Positions 28,954-38,525 of a stretch of 64,000 nucleotides of DNA are shown here, piece after piece. The notes under the pieces were generated by a model, which searched no databases, was not told the DNA's origin, and was given only the letters and a program-made list of their open reading frames with translations. The DNA lies in contig CAVZCK010000031.1 in NCBI GenBank assembly GCA_963773735.1, positions 1 to 64,000 of the forward strand, written 5' to 3'. Numbering within the stretch: position 1 is the first letter of the stretch; the number at the start of each line of letters is the position of its first letter. A program made the position numbers and the translations under genes. The DNA is from CAVZCK01 sp963773735 (GTDB taxonomy: Bacteria > Pseudomonadota > Alphaproteobacteria > Rhizobiales > Rhodomicrobiaceae).

Positions 28954-29675
28954 ATGGCCATTGCCGATGTGAGCCGCCGCGGCTTCGTTAAGGCGTGCGG
29001 CGCCGTCGCGGCGCTCGCGGCGGTGTCCTCCGGGCGGGCGGCGCAACCGGCGTTCGCTCTTGAGGACGCGCCCAGGCTCAAGCTGGTCGACAAGACCGGC
29101 AAGCCGGTCAAGGCCGGCGCCCTCGAAGTGCACAGGAACTATGTTTTCCTCTACCCTTATGTGAGCACGCCGTGCCTTCTGCTTCGGCTGGACGCGGCCA
29201 CGCCGCGCAACGTGGAGAGAAAGGATGCCCGGGCCGCGGCCTACACCTGGCCCGGCGGTGTCGGCGGGGACGGCGCCGTCGTCGCCTATTCGGCGATCTG
29301 CGGCCATGCGCTTTCCTACAACAGCAGGCAGACAGCTTCCTGACCTACAACAAGACGAAAACCCAACTCTCCGGCCCGGCCGCGTCATAACCTGCTGCGC
29401 GCACGGCAGCGTCTACGATCCCGCCGAGGGCGCCAAGGTCGTGGCGGGACCTTCCGAATTTCCGCTGGCGGCCGTGCGGCTGGAGTATGACGCCGGAACC
29501 GACGAACTGACCGCGGCCGGGCTCGTAGGCACCGTGTTGACCGACGAGTTTTTCACAGCCTACCGAGCAGCCCTCAACGCCGAATACGGACGCGGCGCCT
29601 ATCAGGGCGCTGGTCGAAGGCCAGACGACCGTGCTGCCCATGCAGGAATACAGCCAGGACATGGTTCGATGCTGA
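28954..29675 (+). CDS. TAT-exported Rieske [2Fe-2S] protein (three frameshifts)
   Basis: About 240 residues. ATG 28954 leads into the twin-arginine signal VSRRGFVKACGAVAALAAVS. The Rieske ligands are YSAICGHALSYNS (Cys-x-His) and VITCCAHGSVYDPAEG (Cys-x2-His). The reading frame shifts near 29326, 29381 and 29609; the last segment is VEGQTTVLPMQEYSQDMVRC. It follows fccB by 95 bases on the same strand. A Rieske protein in place of a cytochrome next to an FccB flavoprotein suggests a different electron acceptor path from the periplasm. It ends against the convergent aminosugar operon. Confidence 0.72.
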
Positions 29676-29689
29676 CCCTGCGCCGACGA

Positions 29690-29816
29690 AATCCCGATAG
29701 GCGACCCCTCCGGGTGCTGGACTGCCGGCGACTCGGGTAGCCTGACGAGGATCTAGGTTGAATCGGCTGCCGATAGCGCGCTCGGTGACCTCGGCGAGCT
29801 CGAAGCTGTGCGCCAT
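29690..29816 (-). pseudogene. Possible truncated 5' end of a further gene in the aminosugar operon
   Basis: Three bases after the aminotransferase stop an ATG (29816) opens a frame beginning MAHSFELAEVTERAIGSRFN. The first 20-30 residues look protein-like; the rest runs antisense into the end of the Rieske gene and loses plausibility. It may be the stump of a gene cut by a rearrangement, or spurious. Confidence 0.3.
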
Positions 29817-29819
29817 GCG

Positions 29820-31025
29820 TCAGTCCGCCTCGCGGATTGCAGCCAGCACGGCTGCGCGGTCATCGTCCCGCAGATAGGGACTGGTGGAGACCGTCAACGT
29901 GCGCGCCGCCAGATCGCGGGCATTGGGCGTCGGCGATGGAGTCATTAGGGAGGCAATACCGGGATAATCGCCGATGGCGCGCGCGAACAGCTTCGAGACG
30001 CCAAGGCGGAGACCGCCATAGCCGATCGAGCGCCGCACGGCATTGCGCGGCTTCGGCGAAGGTCACGAAACGCAAGGTCGCGCTTGGCTCGACGCCCGGC
30101 GCCGGCTCGTGTGCGGCAAGGCTTGGCATATCCGCGAGGCGCATCCGATCTCGGCGAAAATCCGGCGCGTTTCGGCCAGATGCGCCGGCAGCCGCCGTAA
30201 AGCGCGCGCGCCGAGCGCCTGTCGCCAAAGGCTGACGCGATGCAGCGGAATGACCTCTGGTATATCGTCGGCGCAGGCGCGGATTTCGTCGCCGCGCGTC
30301 AGCCAATAGCGCCTCGGCCGCCCGTAGACAAGTCGCAGCCCGACGGGGTTATAAGCGAGGTGATAGCCGACGAGCTCAACGGCGCGGCGCAGCTCGAACA
30401 CCGGGTCGAGCGGCAGGAGCTCGTCGGCGACAGCGCGCAACTCGAGCATCAGCGCGGGATCGCGGCAAACCATGGCGCCGCCTTCGAACAGCGTCAGGCC
30501 CTTTCCGGCGGCAAAGCTGAAAATGCCGATGTCGCCCGCCAGGCCCGCGCTTACCCCCTGCCATCTGGCGCCGAAAGCCTGAGCCGTGTCCTCCAGGATC
30601 GCAGCGTCCGGCGCCAGCTTCTTTACCACGGCGGTGACCCGCGCCACGTCCGTCAGAGCACCGCCATAATGGGTGGGAACCACGCACAGCGTATCATCGT
30701 TGGCGAGCTGTGCAAGCCGGTCGAGGTCCAGCTCGAAGCTGCCCGGCAGCGTGTCGCAGGCCACGACGGTCAGACCCGCGCGGGCGGCGGCCAGTGGCAC
30801 CAACGGACAGGTATAGCCGGGGACGATCACCGTTCGCCGCCGAGATTTACGGCCGAGTGCGGTAAAGGCGATCACCATCGCCGCGGTTCCGGAGCAGGTG
30901 ATCAGCGCCGAAGGTGCGCCGACAAACGCCGCAACCGCCTCATCGAATGCCTCTGTCGGCTTGCCGAAAAGGTCCCCAAAACGCGGCGGCAGACCACTGG
31001 TCGGGGGCATCTCGCCGGCGATCAT
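29820..31025 (-). CDS. DegT/DnrJ/EryC1/StrS (ArnB-like) aminotransferase (two frameshifts)
   Basis: A PLP enzyme of about 402 residues that aminates keto-sugars. It starts MIAGEMPPTSGLPPRFGDLF (ATG 31025, overlapping the stop of the preceding gene). SALITCSGTAAMVIAF binds the cofactor phosphate; EDTAQAFGARW carries the pyridine-contacting Asp; the Schiff-base Lys is in FSFAAGKGLTLFEGG. Breaks near 30147 (-1) and 30024 (+1) are followed by MRLADMPSLAAHEPAPG and GYGGLRLGVSKLFARAIG. It is the last clear gene of an operon with two SMR-type proteins and probably an ArnT-like transferase, suggesting 4-amino-pentose synthesis for lipid A or another envelope glycan. Confidence 0.82.
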
Positions 31026-31420
31026 TCCGCTGGTGGCCGATTCTCGCGTTCGGCCTGCGTCTCGGTCATCGCCAGGATGGCGACACCGGCAAGAATCGCT
31101 GCGCACCCGGCCACCTGCAACGGCGCGAAGCGTTCGCCAAAAAACAGCACTGAGAACACCACCACGGTGACAATTTCCATATGCGAGGCGGCAAAAGCCG
31201 GGCCGACATGGACATCGCGGAGCAGCGTCATATAGATGAGGAACGCCAGCAAATAGCCCCCAAGGATCGCCCCGATCCACGGCTCATGCACGATCCGCGA
31301 CAACCAGTTGGCATCAAAGGTCACCGGCGCGGTGCGCTCGCCCGCCATCTTGAACGCCACCTGATTGAACGTATCGATCGCGAGCAGCAGGATGAACAGC
31401 GCATAGATGATCTTCTTCAT
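31022..31420 (-). CDS. Small EamA/SMR-type membrane protein, second of a pair (ArnF/ArnE-like)
   Basis: A 132-residue protein with four membrane helices, starting MKKIIYALFILLLAIDTFNQ after a GGGGAGGAGC ribosome binding site. The segments TLLRDVHVGPAFAASHMEIV and FGERFAPLQVAGCAAILAGV are typical of SMR/EamA half-transporters. ATG 31420 overlaps the stop of the preceding homologous gene. Adjacent, coupled SMR-type genes form heterodimers; ArnE-ArnF flip undecaprenyl-phosphate-aminoarabinose. The gene is intact. Confidence 0.78.
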   Translation of the reverse strand: MKKIIYALFILLLAIDTFNQVAFKMAGERTAPVTFDANWLSRIVHEPWIGAILGGYLLAFLIYMTLLRDVHVGPAFAASHMEIVTVVVFSVLFFGERFAPLQVAGCAAILAGVAILAMTETQAERENRPPAE

Positions 31421-31779
31421 GCTCCTCCCCATCCGACCAGAACGACGCCGATGGCGATCAGCGCCGCAGCCCCAGTGCGCGGCACGGTTATCGCCTCGCC
31501 AAAGAACAAGCGCCCGCCAAGCATGACGCCGACGATGCTTGCGGAGCCGATCAGAACGCCTTTTGCCAGCGGCGCCAAAGTCAGCAGCGCTAGCCAAAGG
31601 AAAAATTCGACGATAAACGCCGCGATCCCAAGCCAGAGCAGCGGTCCGCCAAGCAAAGCGCGCCAATGTCGCCAGCCGTCATATCGATCGGCATTCAATG
31701 AAGCTGCTTTGAAAGCGAGGTGGCCGGCGGTGTCGAAGACGAGATTAGCCAGCCAGACCATCGTCAAAAGCGGAGCCAT
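31417..31779 (-). CDS. Small EamA/SMR-type membrane protein, first of a pair (ArnE/ArnF-like)
   Basis: A 120-residue protein with four membrane helices, starting MAPLLTMVWLANLVFDTAGH. The helix-3 motif LTLAPLAKGVLIGSASIVGV and FFGEAITVPRTGAAALIAIG are SMR-like. Its TGA overlaps the start of its partner (ATGA), which implies a stoichiometric heterodimer. The intergenic DNA upstream (31780-32007) holds no other gene and probably contains the promoter of this three-gene unit. Confidence 0.78.
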   Translation of the reverse strand: MAPLLTMVWLANLVFDTAGHLAFKAASLNADRYDGWRHWRALLGGPLLWLGIAAFIVEFFLWLALLTLAPLAKGVLIGSASIVGVMLGGRLFFGEAITVPRTGAAALIAIGVVLVGWGGA

Positions 31780-32007
31780 GATGCATTCCCCATTCAACCC
31801 ACTCGCATTGCGGCGGCAGCGCTACGGGCCCTCGGGACAAGCGCCTGTGCTATCCAAATTTCCAGAATTTTGCAAAAAATTTGTCATATGCACGCAGGCT
31901 GCGGCGGACGGCCTTATAACGGGAATGCTTTTTGGAAAAACCGCGGGTCAGATGCCGATCCGCGCGCCTCTCCGATATTGGCGTAACGGCACAACGTTGC
32001 TTAGCGC

Positions 32008-33543
32008 CTATCTACTGCTGATCGTCGATCCCGTCTCGCCGGATGGCGCCGTCGGCGGAACGATGGCGTAGCCGATCCGCAGCGGTTGGCGATCCCGTCG
32101 ATCCGGCCAGATGAAGCTCTCCTCCCGCTGGGCGGCCGTGCCAGTGAGGGCGGCGAGCCGCGGAGGCGGCCCCGCGCCTTTGTCCTGCCAGACGACCAGT
32201 GCCCCCTCTCTGGCAAGGCGTTCCGGAGTCGTCCATGGAGACAGTATCGGATCGCCGTCGGTGAAAATCGAAGGCCTGTCGGCGCCGGTCAGTGCGACGA
32301 GCCCGGCTGTCCAGACATCGCCGGCAACGATGCGCAGCGGGCGATGGGTTTCGCCGTGCCAGATTGTCTCGAACCGCTGCGACATGGCAGCCTGCGGCCA
32401 GTTCACGCCGAGCGGCTTTTTCATAAAGCGTCCGGCCAGCAGCACGAAACCGGCATAGCCAAGCGGCACGACGATGAGCAGAACCACGGCACCGACGACG
32501 AGCCTTCGCAGAGAGAGCTCGTTGAAGCGGCCGGCGACCAACGCGATGAGCAGGAGCCCGGAGAGATTGAACATCGGCACCGCCCACATGTCCTTCATGC
32601 CGGTGCCGGCGATGAGCGCCAGGAGTGCCGAAAGCAAGACCGGACCCAGCGCAAAGGTCAAGAGGAAGCGCGACGCGAAAGGGTCGAGCCCCGCCATCTT
32701 CATTCGTGGCTTTCGTGCAATCCAAAGCGGCCCGAACAATCCGGCTATTCCAGCGAGAATGAACAGCCCAGCATGATCGGCAAGCTGTGCCAGAAGGAAG
32801 CCGACCGGATTGCCACTCGAACCGCGTGCGGCGCGGTTGGCCGCATAGCTGAGCGGCAGAAAATGGTTGTTGATGAGCCAGCGGATCTGAGGCGCCGCGC
32901 CGATCAGGAAGATCGCCAGGGCAACCCATGGTCCCAGGCCAAGAAGCTGGCGGCGGGCCCGTGGCTCAAACACCAGCCAAAGCGCGGCCACGGCGAGAAG
33001 CACGCCGAAGGAATATTTCGCCTGGATGCCGATGGCGCTCGCCACGCCAAGCATTGCCCACCAGATCAGGCCGCCGCGCGTCGTTGCCCGCCATAATGCG
33101 AAGATGACCGCGGCGTAGAACGGCATCTGCGCCACATTGTGATTAAATTCCGGGGTGGCGAGCGAATAGTAGTAAACCCCGGTCAGCAGCAGCACGCCGC
33201 CGAGCGCAAGCTGGCGGCCGCGCAGATCCGGGCCGAACAGATCGCGGCCGATGAGATAGACCAGCACGAAGCTGGCAACGATCATGATCTGCGACACCAG
33301 ATAGGCGGGCCAGCCCGCCGCGCCCGTGACCAGATAGCTGGCTTCGAGCGCCCATCCGGGGAAGGAGGGATGCTTGAACGTGGCCCAGACCCATTCCCGG
33401 CCCCAGAGGTAGCTTTCGACGACGTCAAGCGGCGGTGCCCAATGCGTCAGACCGGGCGCCAATGTCCACATGACGCCCTGCAGGAGGCAGATGAAGGCCA
33501 GAATGGCGGCGGGCTTTTCCAGCCAACCCGTGTCGTTTCGCAT
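32008..33543 (-). CDS. ArnT/PMT-type glycosyltransferase (GT39/GT83-like) membrane protein
   Basis: A 511-residue integral membrane protein with about eleven hydrophobic helices and a C-terminal periplasmic domain. It uses a lipid-linked sugar donor. The first periplasmic loop has DVVESYLWGREWVWATFKHP, matching the conserved acidic loop of the ArnT/PMT family; SLATPEFNHNVAQMPFYAAV follows. ATG 33543 is preferred over 33564. The gene is intact. With the ArnB-, ArnC- and ArnE/F-like genes in the window it completes a plausible route for placing an aminosugar on lipid A or another periplasmic acceptor. Confidence 0.8.
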   Translation of the reverse strand: MRNDTGWLEKPAAILAFICLLQGVMWTLAPGLTHWAPPLDVVESYLWGREWVWATFKHPSFPGWALEASYLVTGAAGWPAYLVSQIMIVASFVLVYLIGRDLFGPDLRGRQLALGGVLLLTGVYYYSLATPEFNHNVAQMPFYAAVIFALWRATTRGGLIWWAMLGVASAIGIQAKYSFGVLLAVAALWLVFEPRARRQLLGLGPWVALAIFLIGAAPQIRWLINNHFLPLSYAANRAARGSSGNPVGFLLAQLADHAGLFILAGIAGLFGPLWIARKPRMKMAGLDPFASRFLLTFALGPVLLSALLALIAGTGMKDMWAVPMFNLSGLLLIALVAGRFNELSLRRLVVGAVVLLIVVPLGYAGFVLLAGRFMKKPLGVNWPQAAMSQRFETIWHGETHRPLRIVAGDVWTAGLVALTGADRPSIFTDGDPILSPWTTPERLAREGALVVWQDKGAGPPPRLAALTGTAAQREESFIWPDRRDRQPLRIGYAIVPPTAPSGETGSTISSR

Positions 33544-33677
33544 GGCTCGACGTGTTTGATGCAAATTGCCGGCGGAAGGGGCGGAGTGGGCTCCAAATCT
33601 TCGTCCGCATCATGGCAATAGCGCCGCGCCTCGCATGTGTCCAGATGACGAATCGGAGGCGCGGCGACGCGGTCGCG

Positions 33678-34479
33678 TGGATAGGCGAGATCGCCCGGAT
33701 TGCGAATGATCTGCGTAATATACTTCTGCTCATCGCTCAGACTGGTGCCGGGCAGAGGTTCGGCCATCCCGAGGACGCCATTCATTGGGGTCGCGACCCC
33801 CGTCGGCGAAAATCTCCGAGTTCACCCGGTCGGCCTCGCGGGTGCGATTGCGCCCGCTTTCGAGTTCGAGATTCTGGCGGCGCCGCCTGCGGGCGAACAG
33901 CATCAATCCGAGGCCGGGCAAGGCGAGCACCAAGGCGGTGAGGGCGACGATTTTCAGAGCATAGGCGCCAACGCCCCTCCGAAGGATCGAAGCCGAAGAG
34001 GTCTCGTCCAAATAGATTGCAACGACGGCAACGGTCTTTCCGTCCCGCATCACGGGGACGTAGCTCTCGGCGTAAACGGCCGGCCTTCTCGGCGTTTCGT
34101 CGCGGTCCACGACCGAGGTGTAGGGCACACCCTTAGCTGCCACGGCCGCAGCCGTCGGATCGTGATCACTGGGACCGAGATCGTCGGAGACGAGCCGCAG
34201 GTGCCCGGCCTTATCGAAGATACTAAGCCGGAAGATTCCCCCCAATTTCCTCACTCTGATGAGGATTTGCTCCTCATCCGGCGTCAGCGGCGCTCCCGAT
34301 GCGATGGGTTCGATGCGGGACAGATTGGCCCCGATATATTCCGCCCATGTCAGCGCGGTCCGCTCGGCATGAGCCCGCGCAATGTGCTCCCTCGCCCCGT
34401 TAAGGAGAAGAAAAATGCTGAGCCCGAACGCCAGCAGCGCCAGGGCCGCCGTCCCGATGGCGAAATAGACCCGCTTCAT
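33678..34479 (-). pseudogene. Broken sensor histidine kinase
   Basis: The N-terminal 200 residues are coherent: an N-terminal membrane helix (MKRVYFAIGTAALALLAFGL), a periplasmic sensor segment, a second helix (IVALTALVLALPGLGLMLF) and an RRRRRQN basic turn. The coding then jumps frame near 33795 to PMNGVLGMAEPLPGTSLSDE, which belongs just after the H-box of HisKA kinases (normally MSHEIRTPMNG). The His-bearing MSHEIR is missing from both frames, and no ATPase domain follows before the GT39 gene. The gene is both shifted and truncated, so unlike most breaks in this window it looks like genuine decay. It may have regulated the adjacent envelope-modification genes. Confidence 0.6.
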
Positions 34480-34760
34480 GCAATCGCTCGAAGAATAGAC
34501 GCCAAGTCTATAGATGCGAAAGAACGGATAAGATCGGCTTAAGTTAACCGCTCAAAGTCCCCCCTATCCGCGCAAATTGTTGATGCGGCCGCCGCGGCAA
34601 GCCGGTCGACCCGCATCGGCGTCTTGAGCAGGCGAAGCCGCGCGCTTGAAGGACGGGCGGCACTGTGACAAACTACCGGCCGTCATCGTAGGCTCGCCCG
34701 CGCGCCGGCTGGGCATGGTGATGACGCAAGCGACCCAATCCTGAAACTTTGGAGATTCTC
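34480..34760. other. Intergenic region, no gene recognised
   Basis: A 281-base divergent gap between the broken kinase and the small membrane protein/SelD unit. No protein-like frame or RNA gene was recognised. A TTTGGAGA ribosome-binding-like sequence precedes ATG 34761. Confidence 0.4.
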
Positions 34761-35042
34761 ATGATGCAGCGCGTATTGAGCGCGCTGGCGGCGCTTGCGA
34801 TCCTGGCAAGCGTCTTGCCGGTCAATGCTCGGCATTCTGGGCGTGGCGACACTCGGCTATTACGTCGACGCAGCTATTTCTGAGCTGAGGCTCGACGTGG
34901 CCATGTTCCTGATCTTCGGCGTCGCGGCGCTCTTCATGTCGGTCGATGCCTATCTCGCGCTGGCTGCGGCGGCGATCTGCGCATCGAGATGCTGCCGACG
35001 AGGCTCGCCCAGGCGCCCGAGTCGAGCCGCGAGGTCGTCTGA
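34761..35042 (+). CDS. Small hypothetical membrane protein upstream of the SelD fusion (two frameshifts)
   Basis: About 93 residues once two breaks (near 34826, +1; near 34974, -1) are corrected. The N-terminus MMQRVLSALAALAILASVLP and the segments GILGVATLGYYVDAA and DVAMFLIFGVAALFMSVDAY give two or three membrane helices. The tail reads DLRIEMLPTRLAQAPESSRE and ends at a TGA one base before the ATG of the SelD fusion, so the two are surely co-transcribed. I do not recognise the family. It might anchor or regulate the dehydrogenase-like half of the next protein. Confidence 0.5.
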
Positions 35043-35043
35043 T

Positions 35044-37391
35044 ATGGCGAGGATGGGTCAGCCGGTCATCAAGGATGTCGTGCTCGTCGGCGCGGGCCAT
35101 GCCCATGTCCAGGTTCTGCGCCGCTTCGGCATGAAGCCGCTTGCCGGGCGTCCGCTTCACGCTGATCACGCGCGAAGTGCATACGCCTTATTCGGGGATG
35201 CTGCCGGGCTTCGTTGCCGGCCGTTACAGTTTCGACGAGGTGCATATCGATACCGGGCCGCTGGCGCGCTTTGCCGGGGCGCGGCTTTATCAAAGCTCCG
35301 TCGATTGGCATAGATCTCGCCGCAAGGCAGGTGATCTGCGACAACCGCCCGCCGGTTCCCTACGACGTCCTGTCGATCGACACCGGCTCGACGCCGAATA
35401 CCGATGTGGTGCCGGGCGCTGCAGAGCATGCCATTCCGGTAAAGCCGATCGACCGCTTTCTCCGCCATTTCGATGCGCTGCGCGAGCGGGTCGCCGCGAA
35501 TGGAGAGCGCCGCATTGCCCTGGTCGGCGCCGGAGCTGGCAGGCGTCGAGCTGCTGTTGTCGCTCGAAGCGCGGCTGCGTCGCGAGGCAAGAGCAGACGG
35601 GGCGCGATCCGGCAAGGCTGTCTTTCGTCCTGGTCTCCGGCACCGAGACCATCCTGCCTGACTTTCCCGAGGCGTTCCGCCGCCGGTTCGAGGCCATTTA
35701 TGCCGATCGCGGCATCGACATCGCCACGGGCAGCTATGTCGAGCGGGTCGAGCCGGGGCTGTTGCATGTGAAAGGGCACGGTCGCCGATCGCCGCCGACG
35801 AAATCCTCTGGACGACACAGGCGCGCCCGCCTGACTGGCTGAAATCGACCGGGCTGCCGCTCGATGAGGCCGGCTTCATCAAGGTCGATCAGAATTTGCA
35901 AGGCCGAGGGCGTGCCGGATGTTTTCGCGGCCGGCGACATCATCGCGTTTGGCCCGCGCCCGCTGCCGAAATCCGGCGTCTATGCGGTGCGCTCGGGGCC
36001 GGTGCTAGCCGAGAATATCCGCCGCACGCTAAAGGGCCAGCCGCTCAAGCCCTACAAGCCGCAGCGCGACGCGATGTATCTCGTCTCGACCGGCGAGGAT
36101 TACGCGGTCGGCAAGAAATTCGGCTTCACCTTCGCGGGGCCACTGGGTCTGGCGCTGGAAGGACCGCATCGACCGGCGCTTCATGCGGCGCTTCAACGAG
36201 CTGCCGGAAATGACGCCAGACAGCGACGGGGTGGACTACACGCTCGCCGACCGCGAAGCGGTGAAGGAGATTTCCGCCATCGCCATGCGGTGCGGCGGCT
36301 GCGGCGCCAAGGTCGGCGCGACGGTGCTTTCGCGCGCGCTCGGCCAAATCGACCCGGCCGAGCGCGGCGACGTGCTCATCGGCCTCGATGCGCCGGACGA
36401 CGCCGCCGTGGTCGATAGCGGCGGGCCGCAGCTTTCCGTGCAGACGGTCGATTATTTCCGTGCCATCGTCGACGACCCCTATCTCTTCGGCAAGATCGCC
36501 GCCAATCACGCGCTCGGCGACATTTTTGCCATGGGCGCGGAGCCGCAGACCGCACTCGCCATCGCCACCGTGCCTTATGGTCTTGAGGCCAAAATCGAAG
36601 CCGATCTCGGCCAGATGCTGGCCGGCGCAAACGAAATGCTGCGCGCCGCAAATTGTGCCCTCGTGGGCGGTCACACCTCGGAAGGTGCAGAGCTATCCCT
36701 CGGCTTCGCCGTCACCGGACTTGCCGCGCGCGACCGGCTCTTGCGCAAAAGCGGCATGATGCCCGGCGAGGCGCTGATCATCACCAAGCCGATCGGCACC
36801 GGCACACTGCTCGCCGCCGATATGCGCGGCAAGGCGAAAGCGCGTTGGGTGATGGCGGCGCTCGATCACATGACGCGCCCCAATGCCGAGGCCGCCGCGA
36901 TCCTCCGCGCTCACGGCGCAACCGCGGCAACCGATGTGACCGGCTTCGGCGTGCTCGGCCATCTGATCGAGATGGTAAAGGCGAGCGGCGTCGATGTGAC
37001 CATCGATTTGGCGCGCATTCCGCTGTTGGACGGCGTTCGCGAGACGCTGGCCATGGGCATTTTTTCCTCGCTGCAGCCGCAGAATGTCCGGCTGCGCCGC
37101 GCCATCCGCAATCTCGACGAGGCCGGGCATGAGCCACTTTATCCTGCGCTGTTCGACCCGCAGACGGCGGGCGGTCTGCTGGCCTCCGTCCCGCGCCGCG
37201 AAGCCGCCGCCTGCCTCGCTGCGCTTCGTGCTGCAGGCTATGACCAGGCGATGATCATCGGCAGCGTCGAGCAGCGCTCGCAGGCTCTGGAGCCGATCAC
37301 GATCGTCAACGGCGTGGCCGATGAAACCGGATTTCCGGAAAGCGAGGATTCAAGCAGCGACGCTGGCGCGCGGCGAAAGGCTTCCGGCTAG
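35044..37391 (+). CDS. selD: NADH dehydrogenase-like FAD domain fused to selenide, water dikinase (seven frameshifts in the first half)
   Basis: About 780 residues. The N-terminal half is an NDH-2/pyridine-nucleotide oxidoreductase: DVVLVGAGHAHVQVLRRFGM, YDVLSIDTGSTPNT and GVPDVFAAGDIIAFGPRPLP. The C-terminal half is SelD, which makes selenophosphate from ATP and selenide: AMRCGGCGAKVGATVLSRAL contains the catalytic Cys/Lys region, followed by ANHALGDIFAMGAEPQTALA and TDVTGFGVLGHL. Breaks near 35141, 35305, 35534, 35605, 35780, 35901 and 36146 affect only the FAD half; the SelD half is continuous. Such fusions are known and may couple selenide or sulfide redox to selenophosphate synthesis. 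No selenocysteine or 2-selenouridine gene is seen in the window. The 3' end overlaps hemW by 42 bases, tail to tail. Confidence 0.82.
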
Positions 37392-38519
37392 CGTCCCGAT
37401 CAGCGCGTTGAGCACGAGCCGCCCTTGCGGCGTGGCGGCGATCCGCTCCCCGGCATCCATTCGCAGAAGACCATCGCGGGCGAGCATCGCCACGACGTCC
37501 GGCGAAATCTCATGACCGCTGCGTTGGCAGAGATCGGACAGCGACAGCCCTTCCGACAGCCGCAGCCCCATCAGCAGCATTTCCTCGGCCTCGTCGCGCT
37601 TGCTGAGAACATCGCGCTGCACGAGACCGTGGCCCTCGCGCACGACCTGAGCAGCCCAGCGAGCGGGGTCGCGCTCGGCGGACAGCGCCAGCCGGCCGCC
37701 AGGCGCGACGATCCGGCCATGAGCGCCCGGCCCGACGCCGGCATATTCGCCATAGCGCCAATAGATCAGATTGTGCCGCGATTCCTCGCCCGGGCGCGCG
37801 TGGTTGGAAATCTCATAGGCCGGCAGCCCCGCCGCCTCGCACAGCTCCTGCGTGATCTCGAACAGTGCCGCCGCGTCGTCGTCCTGCGGGACGCTGAGCT
37901 TGCCGGTCTCATAAAGGCGATGAAAGGCGGTGCCCGGCTCGATGGTGAGCTGATAGAGCGACAGATGACCCGCCGCCAGCGCCAGCGCCTCGGTCAATTC
38001 GGCGCGCCACGCCTGCGCCGTCTGGCCGGGCCGCGCATAGATCAGGTCGAAGGAGACGCGGTCGAAATGGTTGTGGGCGACGCTGATGGCGGCCCGCGCT
38101 TCGGCGACATCGTGCAGGCGGCCGAGAAAACGGAGCTGATCGTCGCGCAAGGACTGCACGCCGAGCGAGACGCGGTTCACGCCCGCGCGACGGATATCGG
38201 CGAAGCGCCCGGCCTCGACGCTCGACGGATTGGCCTCCAGCGTGATCTCGGCATCCGGCTCGACCGGCCAATGCGCGGCGATAGCGTCCAGAATCCGCCC
38301 GACGGTCGAGGGCAGCATCAGCGACGGCGTGCCGCCGCCGAAAAACACGCTCGACACGCGCCGCCCCGGCGCCAGCTCGGCATAAAAGCTCAGCTCGCGC
38401 AGAATCGCCGCCAGATAGCGCTCCTCGCCGATCTCCCGCTTCACATGCGAGTTGAAATCGCAATAGGGGCATTTGGCGGCGCAATAGGGCCAGTGGATAT
38501 AGATGCCGAAAGCGTCCAT
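37350..38519 (-). CDS. hemW: HemW, radical SAM family haem chaperone/coproporphyrinogen III oxidase-like protein
   Basis: A 389-residue radical SAM protein starting MDAFGIYIHWPYCAAKCPYC, with the CxxxCxxC cluster motif. FFGGGTPSLM, ITLEANPSS and VNRVSLGVQSLRDDQLRFLG are diagnostic of HemW rather than HemN. The C-terminal HemN domain (EMLLMGLRLSEGLSL) is present. HemW inserts haem into respiratory enzymes. It follows rdgB on the same strand with six bases between, the usual alphaproteobacterial order. It is intact. Confidence 0.9.
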   Translation of the reverse strand: MDAFGIYIHWPYCAAKCPYCDFNSHVKREIGEERYLAAILRELSFYAELAPGRRVSSVFFGGGTPSLMLPSTVGRILDAIAAHWPVEPDAEITLEANPSSVEAGRFADIRRAGVNRVSLGVQSLRDDQLRFLGRLHDVAEARAAISVAHNHFDRVSFDLIYARPGQTAQAWRAELTEALALAAGHLSLYQLTIEPGTAFHRLYETGKLSVPQDDDAAALFEITQELCEAAGLPAYEISNHARPGEESRHNLIYWRYGEYAGVGPGAHGRIVAPGGRLALSAERDPARWAAQVVREGHGLVQRDVLSKRDEAEEMLLMGLRLSEGLSLSDLCQRSGHEISPDVVAMLARDGLLRMDAGERIAATPQGRLVLNALIGTLAGSLSPRASVAA

Positions 38520-38525
38520 GCCGCT

